Of a stretch of 64,000 nucleotides of DNA, positions 63,151 through 64,000 are shown piece after piece. Source of the DNA: an uncultured Bacillota bacterium (GTDB taxonomy: Bacteria; Bacillota_I; Bacilli_A; RFN20; CAG-826); NCBI GenBank assembly GCA_949299565.1, contig OX437086.1, forward strand, positions 228,919 to 292,918, in the 5' to 3' direction. The position numbers and the translations under genes were made by a program. The notes beneath the pieces are model-generated. The model did no database searches and was not told where the DNA came from. It was given only the letters and a program-made list of their open reading frames with translations. Every line of letters starts with the position of its first letter. The stretch's first letter is position 1.

Positions 63151-64000
63151 ATGGTTACCGCCGAGAAAAACTTAGAGTCAACTTCTAAAGAAGGCAAGAA
63201 AGGTTTTCTCCCTTCCTTCCTTGCCTTCTTCAAGAAGGGCTCCAAACAGCAACAAGTTGCTAAGCTCCCGAAGCGGCGCATGAGCCCTGGGGCCAAAAAA
63301 CAAAATATCGCTGGATGGCTTTTTGCGACACCTCTTATTTTGGGTTTGATTCTCTTTACAGCCGTTCCAATGATTTGGTCTTTGGTCCTTTCTTTTAAGG
63401 AATATAGTCCAGGAAGCGCTGATTATTGGGTTGGCTTTGCGAATTACATTACGATTTTCACCAACGATCGCGAGATGGGGCAGGTCGTTATCAACACGAT
63501 TATCTATACATTTTGCAGCGTCCCTTTGAACCTTTGCTTGTCGTATTTCTTAGCCTTATTGGTCAACAATACGCACCGATTCACAAAGGTGTTCCGTGTC
63601 TTATATTATCTCCCATGCGTTATTCCTGCTGTTGTTTCGGGCTTATTGTGGAAGGATATTACAGACACGACTGTTGGTATCTTCAATAAGATTCTCTCGA
63701 TATTCGGAATTCCGGCTTTCTCTTGGTTTCAAGAAGCAAGCACTTCGATGGTCTCACTTCTCATCATGAATCTTTGGAATATTGGTGGCGGTATGATTCT
63801 TTGGCTTTCAGCTTTCAAGAACATTCCTCAAAGCCTTTACGAGGCTGCTAAGATCGATGGAGCGAATCGCTTCCAACGTTTCGTTCACATTACGATTCCG
63901 ATGTCAACGCCGATTATCTTCTTTAATCTTGTAACTTCAATCATTGGATCTTTGCAATTTAACGGTACTCTTGTCATTGCTCCGCGTGGAGGACGTGGCG
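63151..64000 (+). CDS. sugar ABC transporter permease (MalF/UgpA type), 3' end outside window
   Basis: The first 283 codons of a membrane-spanning permease are present. An unusual Lys/Ser-rich cytoplasmic start (about 50 residues) precedes NIAGWLFATPLILGLILFTAVPMIWSLVLSF, the conserved first helix of CUT1 permeases. Then come NTIIYTFCSVPLNLCLSYFLALLVN, YYLPCVIPAVVSGLLWKDI, and the coupling EAA motif YEAAKIDGANRFQRFVHITIPMSTPIIFF, which contacts the ATPase. It lies 19 nt after the binding protein. The second permease is expected beyond the window. The ATPase is often encoded elsewhere as a shared MsmX-type subunit. Confidence 0.92.
   Translation, partial: MVTAEKNLESTSKEGKKGFLPSFLAFFKKGSKQQQVAKLPKRRMSPGAKKQNIAGWLFATPLILGLILFTAVPMIWSLVLSFKEYSPGSADYWVGFANYITIFTNDREMGQVVINTIIYTFCSVPLNLCLSYFLALLVNNTHRFTKVFRVLYYLPCVIPAVVSGLLWKDITDTTVGIFNKILSIFGIPAFSWFQEASTSMVSLLIMNLWNIGGGMILWLSAFKNIPQSLYEAAKIDGANRFQRFVHITIPMSTPIIFFNLVTSIIGSLQFNGTLVIAPRGGRG

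Noticed and set aside
57105-64000. A complete polysaccharide utilisation locus of the Bacteroidota type
   Set aside because: There are no SusC/SusD-like proteins; the genes are of the Gram-positive ABC type with a lipoprotein binding protein.

Overview
The window is a gene-dense bacterial chromosome segment of about 60% A+T. It most likely comes from an uncultured, Mollicutes-related member of the class Bacilli. The evidence is the Bacillota gene set gdpP-rplI-dnaB-walJ with rlmH, GatCAB, the tsaE-tsaB-rimI-tsaD cluster, a DUF1836 protein, ThiT under a TPP riboswitch, and a tmRNA whose tag ends in Ala-Cys-Ala like the A-x-A tags of Mollicutes. TGA is used as a stop (pcrA, gdpP, rplI), so the code is the standard bacterial one and not the Mycoplasma code. 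Many surface proteins are lipoproteins with a Ser/Thr-rich spacer after the lipid-modified Cys. No tRNA, rRNA, CRISPR array or intact insertion sequence was found.

Layout: 1-8032 holds the 5' part of tldD, two small proteins, an MBL hydrolase, and the gdpP-rplI-dnaB-walJ-rlmH operon facing a HAD phosphatase. 8080-10703 has an orphan pair, one member of which looks like a decayed nucleotide-sugar dehydrogenase, and a membrane protein. 10878-14016 is an eroded accessory strip: tmRNA, a frameshifted transposase remnant, a GH32-like lipoprotein lacking the catalytic motifs, and a broken gene that may be a LacI-type regulator. 14017-18283 holds lipoproteins around a divergent HxlR regulator / zinc macrodomain / SirTM sirtuin module, an ADP-ribosylation pair without its usual lipoyl-carrier partners. 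18368-21229 has a DUF362 protein and enolase, separated by a bidirectional terminator. 21393-27804 is a first cell-surface polysaccharide cluster (GT-D-like protein, Wzy-like polymerase, lipoprotein, TupA-like ATP-grasp protein, two GT-B transferases). 27848-36778 is housekeeping: ung, riboswitch-thiT, DUF3137 and DUF402 proteins, a ferredoxin/flavodoxin reductase, the t6A genes and asnS. 36772-38917 is an operon of membrane proteins of unknown function. 38989-50040 holds pcrA-ligA, gatCAB, a DUF1836 protein, galE and an iron alcohol dehydrogenase. 50136-57028 is a second polysaccharide cluster (Wzy-like, degenerate ABC-like, Wzx flippase, GT4) preceded by a G9 tract. 57105 to the end is a carbohydrate-uptake locus: a GH78-like hydrolase, a DeoR regulator, an SGNH esterase lipoprotein, a sugar-binding lipoprotein and an ABC permease cut by the window end.

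Three themes stand out. First, several genes carry a TATAAT-like -10 box only 6-8 nt before the ATG and no Shine-Dalgarno sequence, which suggests leaderless mRNAs. Second, three proteins keep the outline of an enzyme family but lack its catalytic residues. Third, short perfect palindromes sit on promoters of gdpP, the HxlR/macro module, asnS and the sugar locus.
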